The notes under the pieces are model-generated. The model saw nothing but the letters and a program-made list of their open reading frames with translations. It had not been told where the DNA came from and did no database searches. This document shows, piece after piece, positions 11,120-22,419 of a DNA stretch of 64,000 bases; the first letter of the stretch is position 1, and each line of letters opens with the position of its first letter. The stretch comes from Molanna angustata (lineage: Eukaryota; Arthropoda; Insecta; Trichoptera; Molannidae). The DNA lies in NCBI GenBank assembly GCA_963576475.1, contig OY754967.1:22841914-22905913 (forward strand). Reading direction: 5' to 3'. A program made the position numbers and the translations under genes.

Positions 11120-12322
11120 TAAAATATACATACAATCAATATTTTTTTCTCATATACTTCTAGAAATATAACCAAAAAAATGTAATGCGTACATATTTTC
11201 TTCAAATAAGAAAATATGTCCTGCAGTCACGCTAGATTGACACTTATATGAATTCATAACGAATAAATTGGTTCTCGATTTCATTCAATTGCATGACCTA
11301 CATTCCAATATGCGGAGAGTTTTTTTAAGCACATAATAATACTGATCGATTCATAGCTATTGAGGCAACAACTTACAACTATGTTTTTTAACTTATTTTA
11401 AAATAAATATATAACGTATTTTGTCGATTTACTGTGTCATATCTAAAATCGATTTTTCAACCAAGTCGTAGCTTACCAGTCGATATAAGGACAGCCTTTC
11501 CGAAACAGATTTTACGTGTTAGTATGGCGATAGTGATATTTTATTTGAAATTTCAAGAAAGAGAAAGATTGAGTAGGTACAGAATCTTATTTTGTTTAAT
11601 TATTTTTATTTGTTTATTTTACTTCATTTGCAATATTATGTGTACAATGGCGGGTCAATTGCCAAAAGGAAGTTTCTTCCAACCAACCAAAGCAACGTAA
11701 AGTTATAAATAGTGCAGTAGTAGGTACATTAAATTTATAACAAAAAGCATACAGAAAGATAAACATGTAATTTTACTAAACGTAAAATCACAGTAACAAA
11801 GAAAGGCGGGAGGTAAGAGGTTGTAGGATGTGAGAAAGGATGGGGATGGAGTGTCAATTAAGAGATTTATTTTTAAAATATTATATACATAAAAGTAAAA
11901 ACGTTTTCAAATCCACATTTTGAAGAAGATTGAACGCGAAACATTAGTCAGTTTAAATAAAGAATTTTTGAAATCATTTCAAAATAGTAGGAAGAAAATT
12001 ATCTCTATTTAATGCATGTCCCGAGATGAATTTAGTTATTATATGAATAAAGTTATAAACCTTTAAAAGGTTAATATAGCTACTATAAATTTGTAATGTA
12101 AACTGTTGGTTCTGTAAATAAATAAAATGATAAATATAAAAAATATTTCACTTAAATATGAGGATTAGGGATTTATAATTTAAGAGTTTTCACAAATAAT
12201 ATGTTATCGGATATTTAAAGAAAATGGTTCTCGGTAAGTATTATAAAGTAGCTTAATAATGAGAAATTTTGATTTTAAGAATAATAAATTTTTTTTTTTA
12301 TTGTATTATTATTAATTTCACA
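11120..12322. other. No gene recognised
   Basis: AT-rich DNA. A short stretch at 11640-11697 (GGCGGGTCAATTGCCAAAAG then TTTCTTCCAACCAACC) resembles the S1 SINE / LINE tail. An AATAAAATGA run near 12119 is not linked to any gene. The 88-residue frame at 11434-11700 has no recognised domain. Confidence 0.55.
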
Positions 12323-13077
12323 CACTTGAGAGCAATAAAATCGCACACCTTGCATTTTTCCCCTTAAAGCTGTTTTTGTTTCCTGAATATTAATTAAAAT
12401 ATAAAAAAATACCCTTTACAGAAAGTTTATTTCAGTGTCTTTTTAATGAAATCTAAAAACATTTTACGAATTACCCATAGCGGGTTTTAGGGCCTAAAAT
12501 CTAGCGTACCCAAAAAATTATCGCTCTGATGTTGTACGCCGACGACCCGATCCAGGTCTTCGAATGTCTCCCGGTACCTCTGTATTCACCAGTCTCCCGG
12601 AACCTCTGTATTCACCAGTCTCCCGGAACCTCTGGTATACACGACGAACGGAGTAGCGACTTAAATTTAGCTGTCGAGCAACTTGAGATTGATTTTGTCC
12701 TGCTTCAAGCAAGGCAACAACTTGAGCGGCTTCTGCAGGCGTTATATCCATGTTTCTTCAGGGGAGATGGTATCACGTTGACCGCTGAGTAATTGAATGT
12801 AATACTGCACATTAATAAACATTTACATGAATAATTTTTTGTTTAATATTCTTTTTCCTTAAACCAAATTTTTGTAATTTTTCGGGTACGCTAGATTTTA
12901 GGCCCTAAAACCCGCTATGGATAATTCGTAAAATGTTTTTAGGTGTCATTGAAAAGGTACCTATTAAATAAACTTTCAGTAAGGGTTATATTATTTTTAT
13001 TTTATTTAATATTCAGAACAAAAAAAACAGCTTTAAGTGTAAAAATTCATGTTGTGCGATTTTATTGCTCTCGAGTG
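12323..13077 (-). mobile_element. Tc1-like transposon, internally deleted
   Basis: Inverted arms 12323-12526 and about 12875-13077 (roughly 200 bp) start CACTTGAGAGCAATAAAATC / CACTCGAGAGCAATAAAATC and include GCGGGTTTTAGGGCCTAAAA. A TA follows the right end (13078-13079), as expected for Tc1/mariner insertion; the left flank reads CA, so that duplication is mutated or the boundary is off. The ~350-bp centre keeps only the beginning of a transposase gene. Confidence 0.85.
12518..12751 (-). pseudogene. Tc1-like transposase, N-terminal DNA-binding stub
   Basis: 77 residues starting MDITPAEAAQVVALLEAG, then QSQVARQLNLSRYSVRRVYQRF, a paired-type helix-turn-helix of Tc1 transposases, and the basic GSGRRRTTSER linker. 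The DDE catalytic domain is missing, so the product could bind the inverted repeats but not cut. A 25-bp direct duplication (about 12584-12632, GTATTCACCAGTCTCCCGGA twice) inserts extra residues between the two parts. Stubs of this kind can repress transposition in other systems; here that is only a possibility. Confidence 0.85.
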
Positions 13078-13089
13078 TATAAGATGTTC

Positions 13090-14220
13090 AGAAATATTAT
13101 ATTATATACCTACATATATAACATAATATTACTAAACATCTTATATATACCTACTTTGATGTCCTGGAGGTTTTATGCTAATACTCAAATCTCAATAGAA
13201 CATTTCTCAATTCCACTTAGATACATACATGATAATATTATGTTTGTATCACAGACCAACAATCATTTATAGACATGACAAAATCGAAATTTTCTTGAAA
13301 ACATCGCCCTAAGATTGGTGGCAATCAATATAAAGTATTTGAATATGAGTTCAGAATGCAAATCGAAACAGTACTCAATACTCATATCAAATAGTACATG
13401 TTGTGAACAAAGAGATTTAAATTTCGAAAAGCTATTACTTTTACTGCTATAATATGTCATTAATTAATTTATTTATTTATTTAAGATTTGATACACGGTT
13501 AACATACAATATACATAAACATAATATCAATTATAATAAATCAACCGAAATATTAATATCACATAATATGTTTGGGATATCCCCGTTCCACCTCACTTTA
13601 TGTACGATTAGGTACCCTGGCCTAAAATTTTAGCTTATTTAATGTCACCTCTGTTTATTCTTTACTCTGTGGTTTGTATTTATTTCAGTGATGAAAATCG
13701 CCCATTAAATCGGATATTATCGTTACAAGTATGTCGATACCTACACATCATTTAATAATTAATTTTTCCCAATTTAATTGCGAGACTGATCGAAAGTGGA
13801 TAAAAAGGCCAATTATTTTTATAAAAAGCTTTTATTATTGGAAATAGGTATATTATGTAAGTTTAAACATACATACATTTTTTTATTATTGAAACCAAAT
13901 AAAATATAACAATATACAGACAATATGTAAAATATCAGAAAAAGTACAATTTAAATAAATAGTAAATATAAACCACCTCACTAGGCTGAGCCTGTTCCGA
14001 GATGGCAGAATTTTTTTTTAATTATATCTGACAGAAGAAAAATATTTAACTTGTTATAAAATATACATTTTATAAAAAAAAATATAAACTATTGTAACTT
14101 GATCATATTTCCGCACTATATAATGCCCTTAATTCTAATCCATGTTTCTATTGTTTTCTTGAGTATCAAATTATTCATCAACCGTATGTCCGTTATTTCG
14201 TTTTTTATCGTATTAAAAAT
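13090..14220. other. No gene recognised
   Basis: AT-rich. A (TTTA)n run at 13465-13482 followed by AAGATTTGATACACGGTTAA looks like the 3' tail of a minus-strand LINE. The rest, including the 109-residue frame at 12943-13272, shows no domain I recognise. Confidence 0.55.
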
Positions 14221-14515
14221 ACATACATAGATACCATCACGTTATGTCCCTTGCGGGGTAGGCAGAGAGATCCGAATGCCACATTTTTCTATCCTGGAAC
14301 GCATCCCTCGCCTCATCCACATTCATGCATCGTCTCATACATGTTCGTCAATTGCTCACACTTCTAACATTTACGTCTTTCAAAATTTCGTTCACATGGT
14401 CGTGCCATCCCTTTCTTGGGCGTCCCCGACCTCTCATTCCATTCCTTTCCGCTCTGTATATTTTCTTCGTCAGGCGCTCCTCTTTCATTCTCCCCATGTG
14501 ACCATGAGTTAAAAC
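14221..14515 (-). pseudogene. LINE family L1t 3' end, copy 1
   Basis: Minus-strand frame with EERLTKKIYRAERNGMRGRG, RPRKGWHDHVNEILKD and, after a stop, RTCMRRCMNVDEARD and QDRKMW: the extreme C-terminus of a non-LTR retrotransposon ORF2. The 3' UTR carries the family signature CTGCCTACCCCGCAAGGGAC and a (TATG)n tail. Other copies: 54990-55555, 57611-58300, 59363-59695, 62153-62490. All are 5'-truncated, as usual for target-primed insertion. Confidence 0.85.
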
Positions 14516-14795
14516 AGTACGTAAATACTTAAATAATAAATGTATTGGATACATATTGAAATACTTATTGAACGCCCGCGCTACCCCGCCCTGTGGCACA
14601 ATAATGCCTTGATTCATTTCAATAACTGCATTCTAGATTCTATCGCTAACCAAAAGAGAATTAACGTTAAAAAATATTTTTTTAGTTTCTGTTATTTTAT
14701 TTTTTTATGCTTTGATATAAGTATGCGAAAGAGAGAATCTGCCCTGCCAAAAAATATTATTGAAATTCTTATTTTATAAAAAAAATTAAAAAACC

Positions 14796-15817
14796 GAGTG
14801 GGTTGTGGCCAACACTAAACTTTCCACTACATAGTAAGAGTACATTTTTTCCTCTTGAAAGGTTGACAATCCCTAAATGCATTTTTATGTACATTTCTAT
14901 AAGATTCCTAAAAATATAAGTTTCCCTGAGGACTAAAGTTTTCATAAACACCATACACACAAAAACGCATAGTATGCACTTTATCCATGATACTTGTTAG
15001 GAAATTTATGTAAAAGTTGCAAGATGAGCAAATATGGGTGTATCAATGTTGATGAGATAATGTACATGTGTAAAGATAAAAGAATACGGTGTTTGGTTCT
15101 CTAAACCTACCCCATGAGGAAGATGCAAGTTAGTATGTAGATGAATAATTTTACATTCATAGTAGTGGAAAAAAGTGGAAAAAACTCAATTTACCCAAAC
15201 AAGTGCTAGAATTTTACTACTGTTATATGCATTTTTCATATAAATATGCAATATCACACTTAATATATATTTTTTTAAATTTTGACAACCCTTGAATGAT
15301 ATTTTGATGAGTGTATTTTTATTGTATCAAAATTTCAAGCAATATAAAAATACCTCAATTTTCCAACCGTGAGAGCATTTTGAAGATTTGGACAGATAAA
15401 ATTGTAGAGAAGAAATTAACGGATATCTATGGAAAACTAATCAGCTCTAAGTTTATGGTCTTAACGTATATGATATCAATATGAAGTCAATCGGACTTAT
15501 AGTTTGGGCTGCAAAGAGGACACAAAAAAAACAACGTAAATGATGAATTCATAGAGAAGAAATTAAAAGTTGTCTATGGAAAATTATTCAGCTCTACGTC
15601 TATGCACTTTACACATATGATGATCGGATCTATAGTTTGGGCTGTAGAGAGGACATAAAAACGATACGCCGTACGCCATACATACATATACACATACATC
15701 ACGATGAAACTCATAGTGTGCACTCTCTACATGATATCCGTTGAGAAATTGAAGAAAACAAAATACGCTTAAAAATTGTGAAATCATCACTCTCCACTAT
15801 TTCATAGTGTGAAGAGT
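14796..15817 (+). repeat. R2 repeat, near full length (about 1 kb)
   Basis: Starts GAGTGGGTTGTGGCCAACAC and ends with the short palindrome CTCTCCACTATTTCATAGTG. No ORF with known domain, no clear terminal inverted repeats. Inverted copy at 21275-22419; pieces at 5678, 6745 and 35605. A LINE L1t tail remnant (TCTCTAAACCTACCCCATG near 15098) lies inside, so this copy may be composite. Class unknown. Confidence 0.6.
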
Positions 15818-16036
15818 AAAAAAAGAGCACTAGGTACATAAAATTGTTTTGCATATATATGTTTTTTTATACTCATTCACCAATTACAAATGACAGTTAG
15901 TTGCTGTCCTAGCCAAAGCATCCACAGCTACGAAGCAATAGATGTCTATCATTGTAAACATGGCGTTCAATTCTATAGGAGTATTCTTCTATAAGGAGAA
16001 TCTGTGATAGTTCATAAAGTAGTATGTGTAAATAAA

Positions 16037-17043
16037 CTAGTTGCATGTAACACATGAAATCCAACTATCGATAGCGATAGTATGTATAGTTGAAGAATAA
16101 GTACCAAATTATAAACTCATAAATCCAAATTATTGAATATTTTAGGATATTTTTTTTTATACAACACATGTAGGTATGTATGTCAAGATAGAACAGTATG
16201 GAGGTCAGTCCTTTTTTCTACCCAGAATATGAAAACAGCATGATGGTATGTATGTAAGTTTCGAGATTTAAGTATCAAACTATTAAGTCTTCTTACATAT
16301 TGTGTATAGGCGACTGCCATACAAATTGTATGAAGTGATGTCGTCACAAAATTCAAATTTTATAAAAATGGTTAAAAAAAAATTGAGATTTACTTCTACA
16401 ATATGAATATTTTTTATAGAAAATTAAATTATATAGTTGGGGTGTTTCGGCTTTATTCGATATTTTTAGAATATTTGGAAATATAGGCAGTTGAACACAT
16501 AAACTTATTATAAAAAAAAATATTTTTCTTAATAAAAAATGTTTAAGAAGCCCTGGAAATTTTTTGAAAAAACTTATTTGAGATTTTGTATTTTTCTATG
16601 TTTATACCAATTTTCAGCGTTCTAGCTTTTATGGTTTCTGAGATATATGGAAAAATAAACCAAAAATTCAAAAGTTGGTAACCCCTGACTAAAATTAAAA
16701 GAAACAAAAATTCTGAATATAAAAGTTTTGTAGGCCTATGACTGTTTATATATTCTGAAATTTTGGGCTCTGTAAATTGAGCGGATCAAAAGTTATAAGG
16801 GGGGCACACACACTCACACACACACAGACACATAAAATATTTTACTTCGAATTCTGAGTAAATCCGTATATGGAACATATATGCTGTGAAGCCTCTAAAT
16901 TGGTCTTTTTTGACCTCAAAGTTGGAATAGCCGTGAAAAAAGTCCACTACGCCATACAAAATGTTCCTTCATACACGGATCTTGGATTTAAACAGCCTCT
17001 TCCTTCAATAGAATTTCATTCTCTTGAACGAATCGACAGTTGG
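16037..17043 (-). mobile_element. HINE (putative Helentron-type) copy A, full length
   Basis: About 1007 bp with both ends. On the minus strand it starts CCAACTGTCGATTCGTTCAA (17043 downward) and ends with a subterminal inverted copy of that start, then CATGTGTTACATG (5-bp hairpin), CAA and CTAG at 16040-16037. Both flanks are T on the element strand, i.e. insertion between T and T. No coding sequence. The interior has a CA-repeat (about 16805) and a captured LINE tail (16183-16260). Asymmetric terminal inverts, a 3' hairpin and T-T insertion fit non-autonomous Helentrons. Confidence 0.7.
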
Positions 17044-17704
17044 ATTACCAAAAAGATGATACATATTTCATCAAAATATTTAAAATGAAAAATCAAGTCT
17101 TTTTTTGTTATTCCGTAAAAATGAAGCTAGACAAGCTTATTATTTGAAAATGCGAAAGTTTGTGACAAAAGGTGACGTGACCAATTTAAGAATAGAATGA
17201 AAAAGAGGTTGGAACGTAAAAAGGTAAAGGTACCTACTATTGAATATACATAATATATTTCAAGTGTAGACTTAGACTGCCTATGTATGATAGAGGATAA
17301 TTTATTGGTGCTCACATTTGAAAAAGTGATAATGCATAATAATATTATTCTTATGATATAAAGTGTCTGTGGGATATAACATTTATCCGATATAACGAGT
17401 AACGACGTAGCGATCGATATAATTCTTCCCGGATTGAACCTGTCGGCTTTCCCGCATTAAAATTAACATTTAAATTGCTATAGTCTCCCTCCCTGCCCAA
17501 CCCTATCTCTGTACAATGGATGTTAGACCAAAATTCACTCCAACATGACCAATGATGTGAAACCACAATCTAGGGAAGTGCCATGTGTGGTTTAGGATTT
17601 CAATAAATCATTTTCCTTCAAATAAATTACGGTTGGTATATTACAATGCTGTTAAATTAAAATATCGGCATGTTCACTTTTATCAGATATCTTGCGATAT
17701 CGTT

Positions 17705-17900
17705 AGCCTTCGTGAATCAGCTAGTTTAATGATTAACTCCTGAGTCAAAAGTCTGGGTTTCGTTTGCCGGCGGAGGTACAGCTTTTCACTGTGTTTTCAA
17801 TCTGCACTTGTAAGATCATATAAAAATTCATTATTTGGAAACTTGTTTATGAGTGTGCGGTAAAATAACATTTAAAATAGTACCTGTTAGTTGTCAGAAC
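17705..17900 (+). mobile_element. SINE family S2, copy b (diverged)
   Basis: Aligns with 7303-7516: degenerate B box (GGGTTTCGTTTGCCGG), then GGAGGTACAGC, TGGAAACTTGTTTATG and AGTACCTGTTAGTTG at the end. It abuts the MITE that starts at 17902. Confidence 0.65.
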
Positions 17901-17901
17901 A

Positions 17902-18069
17902 GGGGGGCAAGTTTAGTCTAACGGTGGATTCAAAACCCTCATGATTACTCATATCATGGATATAATTATCATAATATGGAGTTCTATAATATCTTAATAT
18001 AACACGGAACTTCATTCTTAAGATATTATGGAGGGTTTTGATTACATCGCTTGACCGGACTTGCCCCCT
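17902..18069. mobile_element. MITE family F3, copy 1
   Basis: Compact inverted-repeat element of about 168 bp bounded by GGGGGGCAAGT and ACTTGCCCCC, with CAAAACCCTCATGATTACTC inside and a palindromic ATATCATGGATATAAT region. Better-kept copy at 47589-47774; an interrupted one at 36943-37767; half copy at 49409-49515. No transposase. Confidence 0.75.
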
Positions 18070-18535
18070 AGCAAAACAAAATAGTTATCTTAATTCCAAA
18101 ATATATATTTATCAAAAAAAAAATTGTTCCCACGTTGTAATTTAGTAAGGTTAAAAATAATGATACAAAAACACAACGAGAAATAATGAAATAATATTTC
18201 GAATGTGTATAACAACAATTAAGAAACAAATGTTTTGTTAAATCTGAAACAGAAAATGACACAGAATTTATATATATTTTGTCAATCCATATCCGGATTT
18301 GACAAATTGGATCTTTCTATTAGATTTTCTATTTCTGTAGTTTTTTTCCAGTTACTTAACACGTATTTGTTAGTTACTTAACACGTATTTGTGATTAAAT
18401 ATGATATGACACCAGCAAAAGAAATGTTTTCTTTTGATATCATTTGCCAATAAAACGAACCACTAAAATATAATACTCTTGATTGTCATACATTATTTGC
18501 GAAATACAACGAAACACAATTGGTTTGGTTTGGTA

Positions 18536-18581
18536 TACATACTATCGCTATCGACAGTTGAATCTCATGTGTTACATGCAA
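18536..18581 (+). mobile_element. HINE 3' end fragment
   Basis: CTATCGCTATCGACAGTTGA then ATCTCATGTGTTACATGCAA: the subterminal inverted repeat and the 3' hairpin of the HINE family. The terminal CTAG is degraded. Everything 5' is missing. Confidence 0.6.
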
Positions 18582-18791
18582 ATATTATAATAAGACAAGC
18601 TTAATTTTGAAGAGATAAAAGTGATTTAATTCGTTATGTACAAAAAAAAATTAAAGAATTATTTTTAGTACCTACATAACTTGTTGACGTTTTATAGAAT
18701 TCGATAAAAAGAAAGAAATATGCAATTCCTATTAAAATAACGTTTATGAAACTTCAAAAGAAAGATTTAAATTATGTAGGTGTTGGTTTTT

Positions 18792-18918
18792 CCAACTGTC
18801 GATTCGTTCAAGAGAATGAAATTCTATTGAAGGAAGAGGCAGTTTAAATCCAAGATGCGTGTACGAAGGAACATTTTGTATGGCGTAGTAGCCTTTTTGC
18901 ATGCTAAAAACACCAACA
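18792..18918 (+). mobile_element. HINE 5' end fragment (copy B)
   Basis: Starts CCAACTGTCGATTCGTTCAA after a T and is nearly identical for about 120 bp to the minus-strand 5' end of copy C (19690 downward). The two 5' ends face each other and enclose 18919-19135, which is not element sequence seen elsewhere in the window. Confidence 0.65.
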
Positions 18919-19014
18919 AATACTTTAATTCTAGGAATTACAAAGTATAAAATCCAAGAAAAGTTAGTTATCGAATGCGAAAACTTAAAATTTGAAGATT
19001 GTGTTTAATTAGTA

Positions 19015-19123
19015 TCAGTTTGCGAAACATTTAAAAATGACGGACGGGAAGATAGCGTTTTATCTTGTAATTACGTTGGTACTAGTGATGCTATTGGTCA
19101 CCATGGGCAATATTACCAATTGG
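19015..19123 (+). CDS. Possible first coding exon with signal peptide/TM segment
   Basis: An initiator-like TCAGTT (19015-19020) is followed 17 bp later by ATG (19037). The frame encodes MTDGKIAFYL then VITLVLVMLLVTMG, a strongly hydrophobic run typical of a signal peptide or membrane anchor, and NITNW; it meets a good splice-donor-like GGGTAACG at 19124. Without splicing it stops at TAG 19148. The frame is short, below the usual ORF cut-off. It lies between two HINE 5' ends, so it may be a host exon or a gene fragment captured by the element. Function unknown. Confidence 0.3.
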
Positions 19124-19135
19124 GTAACGCACAAA

Positions 19136-19690
19136 ATTTTGGAAATATAGGCAGTTAAACTCATAAATTTACCATAAAAAAAATATTTTTCTTAATAAAA
19201 AATGTTTGAGAAGCCCAGGAAATTTTTTGAAAAAACTAATTTGAGATTTTGTATTTTTCTATGCTTATACCAATTTTCAGCGTTCTAGCTTTTATGGTTT
19301 CTGAGATATATGAAAAAAATAAACCAAAATTTCAAAAGTTGATAACTCCTGACTGAAACAAAAATTCAAAATTCTGAGTATAAAAGTTTTGTAGGCCTAT
19401 AACTGTTTATATATTCTAAAAATTTGGGCTCTGTAAATTGAGCGGATCAAAAGTTATAAGGGGGGGGGGGGGACACAGACAGATACACAAAACTCACATA
19501 AAATGTTCTACTCTGAATTCTGAGTAAATCGATGTATCGGAACATATATGTTGCGAGGCCTCTAGTTGGTGTTATAAGCATGCAAAAACTCCACTACGCC
19601 ATACAAAATGTTCCTTCGTACACGCATCTTGAATTTATACTGCCTCTTCCTTCAATAGAATTTCATTCTCTTGAACGAATCGACAGTTGG
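19136..19690 (-). mobile_element. HINE copy C, 3'-truncated
   Basis: Minus strand; 5' end at 19690 (CCAACTGTCGATTCG), flanked by T. Shares with copy A the GAGCGGATCAAAAGTTATAA block, a CA-type simple repeat and a GGCAGTTAAACTCATAAATT block. Truncated inside the family body at about 19136, directly next to the candidate exon. Confidence 0.7.
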
Positions 19691-19714
19691 AATAAATGTG
19701 AAAAAAATTTGTTT

Positions 19715-20374
19715 CGTACTACTAAAATTTTTATAATTTTTAAAGGAAATTAAATTATCTAGTTAGGGTGTTTCGGCTTTTTTCGATATTTTCTAAAACA
19801 TTGGAAATATAGGCAGTTAAACACATACATTTTCTAAAACATTGGAAATATAGGCAGTTAAACACGTACATTTTCTAAAACATTGGAAATATAGGCAGTT
19901 AAATACATACATTTAAATACATAAAATGCATTTTAAGTTAAATACATTTTAGTTAAATACATTTCTCATAAAAAAATATTTTTCTTAATGAAAAATTTTT
20001 GAGTTTTGTCTATACTTTTACCAATTTTCAGGGTTCTAGCTTATGTGGTTTTTGAGATATATGGAAAAATTAACTAAAAATTCAAAAGTTGATTACAAAA
20101 AAACAACAAAATTAAAAATTCTGAGAATGAAAGATTTGTAAGCTTATAACTATCTATCTATTTTGAAATTTTGGGCTCTGTAAATTGAACGGATCAAAAG
20201 TTATTAGGGGACACACTCACACACAGACAGACAACATACACACTAAATGTTCTACTCCGAATTCTGAGTAAATACGTATATGGAACATATATGTTGCGAA
20301 GCCTTTAAGTTGGTGTTTTTTGTCTTCAAAGTTCGGAAAACCATGAAAATTCTCTTGAACAAATGGACAGTCGG
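19715..20374 (-). mobile_element. HINE copy D with internal 41-bp tandem repeat
   Basis: Minus strand; 5' end at 20374 (CCGACTGTCCATTTG, two changes from consensus), flank T. The body block TTTTCTAAAACATTGG plus AAATATAGGCAGTTAAA is repeated three times with a 41-bp period at 19788-19911, then decays into TTAAATACAT words to about 19970. The 3' part is missing. Confidence 0.65.
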
Positions 20375-20451
20375 ATTATGATTTATACAAATATTAACGA
20401 CAATTTCATACAAAACTTTGATTTGAACGAATTTTTATGTTTTTGACAAAT

Positions 20452-20715
20452 TTTTAACATCTCAACAGAGACGAAGTTGGAATAATACAGATGAACCTGG
20501 ACCTCAAGGTACCTACAGGGCTAACGACATGTCATCCGCTGGCTTACATGATCACTTTATGCGCTTGCGCAACGTTTACCAATTATGCCTTCTTATTGAG
20601 TTCCATTATCAATGCAATTTTGAAAATAAGGCATGTTTTTTATCGCCATCTATGAAGTGACGAAGAAACCTTTTTGTAACGCCTTCTATTAAAAAGTTAT
20701 TTTATTTTTGGTAAA
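20452..20715 (+). mobile_element. MITE F2, copy 2 (half)
   Basis: Left arm and part of the core of F2: GACAAATTTTTAACATC, GAGACGAAGTTGGAATAATA, CCTACAGGGCTAACGAC and GATCACTTTATGCGCTTGCG. The right arm is absent. Confidence 0.7.
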
Positions 20716-21274
20716 ATTTAAAAAAAAAATATTAAAATTAGAAAGTTAGAAAGTTAGAAGTTAAAATTAGATTATGATCGAGAACTGATTTATAAATTTT
20801 CAAGATTAAGGTTAGAAAGATCATATTAAGAATGTGTCATGTGTAGACCCCAGTTTTTTAAGTCCAGAGAAGCGTGTGAAATGACTTTAAATAAATCGAA
20901 CCTTCAAGGTATTTGTATGAATTGGAATATAATCATAGGCACTATCCATAATATAATTTGAATACAATCATAGGCACTATCCATAATAATATTATATGAT
21001 ATAAAATAAAAGTTAATATAATATAATAGGACGAAGTTCGGTCTACAATTTTCACCCAACCCTCGGATTTGGTTAGTCCAGACCACGTTTATCTGCAAGT
21101 GAAGTTTCTGCTTGATTTAATACCACCACTAAAATATAAGGATTGTGAATTTTCTATTCAAGTATGAGGTAAAATGGTCGACCAATTATTTCCCGGATTT
21201 CATTTTCCTTTATTATTTTTCATTGGGTATAATAAGTTGTAGGTATGTTATGATTATTTCTACTACTTTCTATT
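20716..21274. other. No gene recognised
   Basis: AT-rich. A direct duplication AATCATAGGCACTATCCATA occurs at about 20931 and 20968. The 64-residue frame across it has no recognised domain. Confidence 0.5.
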
Positions 21275-22419
21275 TTCTCTCCACTTCAATGGAATAGTGG
21301 AGAGTAATGATTTCACAAATTTTTATCGTATTTTTTACATCAATTTCTCGATGGGGATCATGTGGAGAGTGTATACTTTGAGTTTCGTTGTGATGTTTTT
21401 GTGTGTATGCCGTACACAAATATGAAAATTTATGTCCTATGTTCAGCCCAAACTAAAAGGCCGATGAACTTCATAGTAATATCATATGTGTGAAGTACAT
21501 TAACTTAGATCTGATTAGTTTTCCATAGACAACGGTTCATTTGTTCTCTATGATTTCATCTGTTAAAAACTTTAAAAATACTCTCTCTCACTGTCTGGAA
21601 AATCGATATTTTCTTATTTTGTTTCAATTAAAATTACAATAGAAACACACCCTTCAAAGGTGCTTTCAGGGATTTTCAACGATAAAAGAAAAATTAAATA
21701 AATCGAATATTTTTTGAAAGTTTCATGTACGCAAACATTGATTTTTTTTTCTTGTCGGGAGTCAATGATTTTTTTTTTTGACAAATTTTTAATATTTGCT
21801 ATTAATAATAGCATATCCAATGTTTGCATATATGCAACTTTTAAAAAATATTCGATTTACATAAACATTGGTACAAGAAGGTTAACATTTCTGGCGTACT
21901 TCAGGGGTGACATCTGTGCGAGAAAATTGTCACCTCATGTATAAGGACTGTTGCTTTCATTATTTACAAATAACCAACAGCTCAATTGATGGCATTACAA
22001 AGAGGTTTCTTCGTTATTTCATAGATGGTGATAGTAAAAATAGCTTATTTTCCAACGATCTGTTTCTCATTATTAAAATATATAGAACTGTCTTAATTGC
22101 ATTGATAAAGGAAATCAATTAGAAGGCATAATTGGGAACGTTGCGCAAGCGCATAAAGTGATCAAGTAAAGCAGCCGATGACAGGTCGTAAGCCCTAAAG
22201 GTGGTTTGAGTTTCTGGTTCTTCTATAATATTACAACTTCGTCGCTATTTAGATGTTAAAAATTTGCAAAAACCTGGTCCTCAGGGAAAATAATATTTGT
22301 TTACGAATGTAATAGAAGTGTACTTCATAAAAATGCATTTAAGAATAGTCAACCTTTCAAGAAGAAAAACATACATTTACTATGCAGTGGAGAGTTTAGT
22401 GTTGGCCACAACCCACTCG
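21275..22419 (-). repeat. R2 repeat, inverted copy with nested MITE
   Basis: Starts (plus strand) with CTCTCCACTTCAATGG and ends GTGTTGGCCACAACCCACTC, the reverse complement of the R2 start at 14796. About 21606-22272 is foreign and includes MITE F2, so that element jumped into an existing R2 copy. Confidence 0.55.
21890..22272 (-). mobile_element. MITE F2, copy 3
   Basis: Reverse complement of the F2 core and right arm: GGGTGACATCTGTGCGAGA, GCGCAAGCGCATAAAGTGATC, GTTCTTCTATAATATTACAA and GATGTTAAAAATTTG. Nested within R2. Confidence 0.7.
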
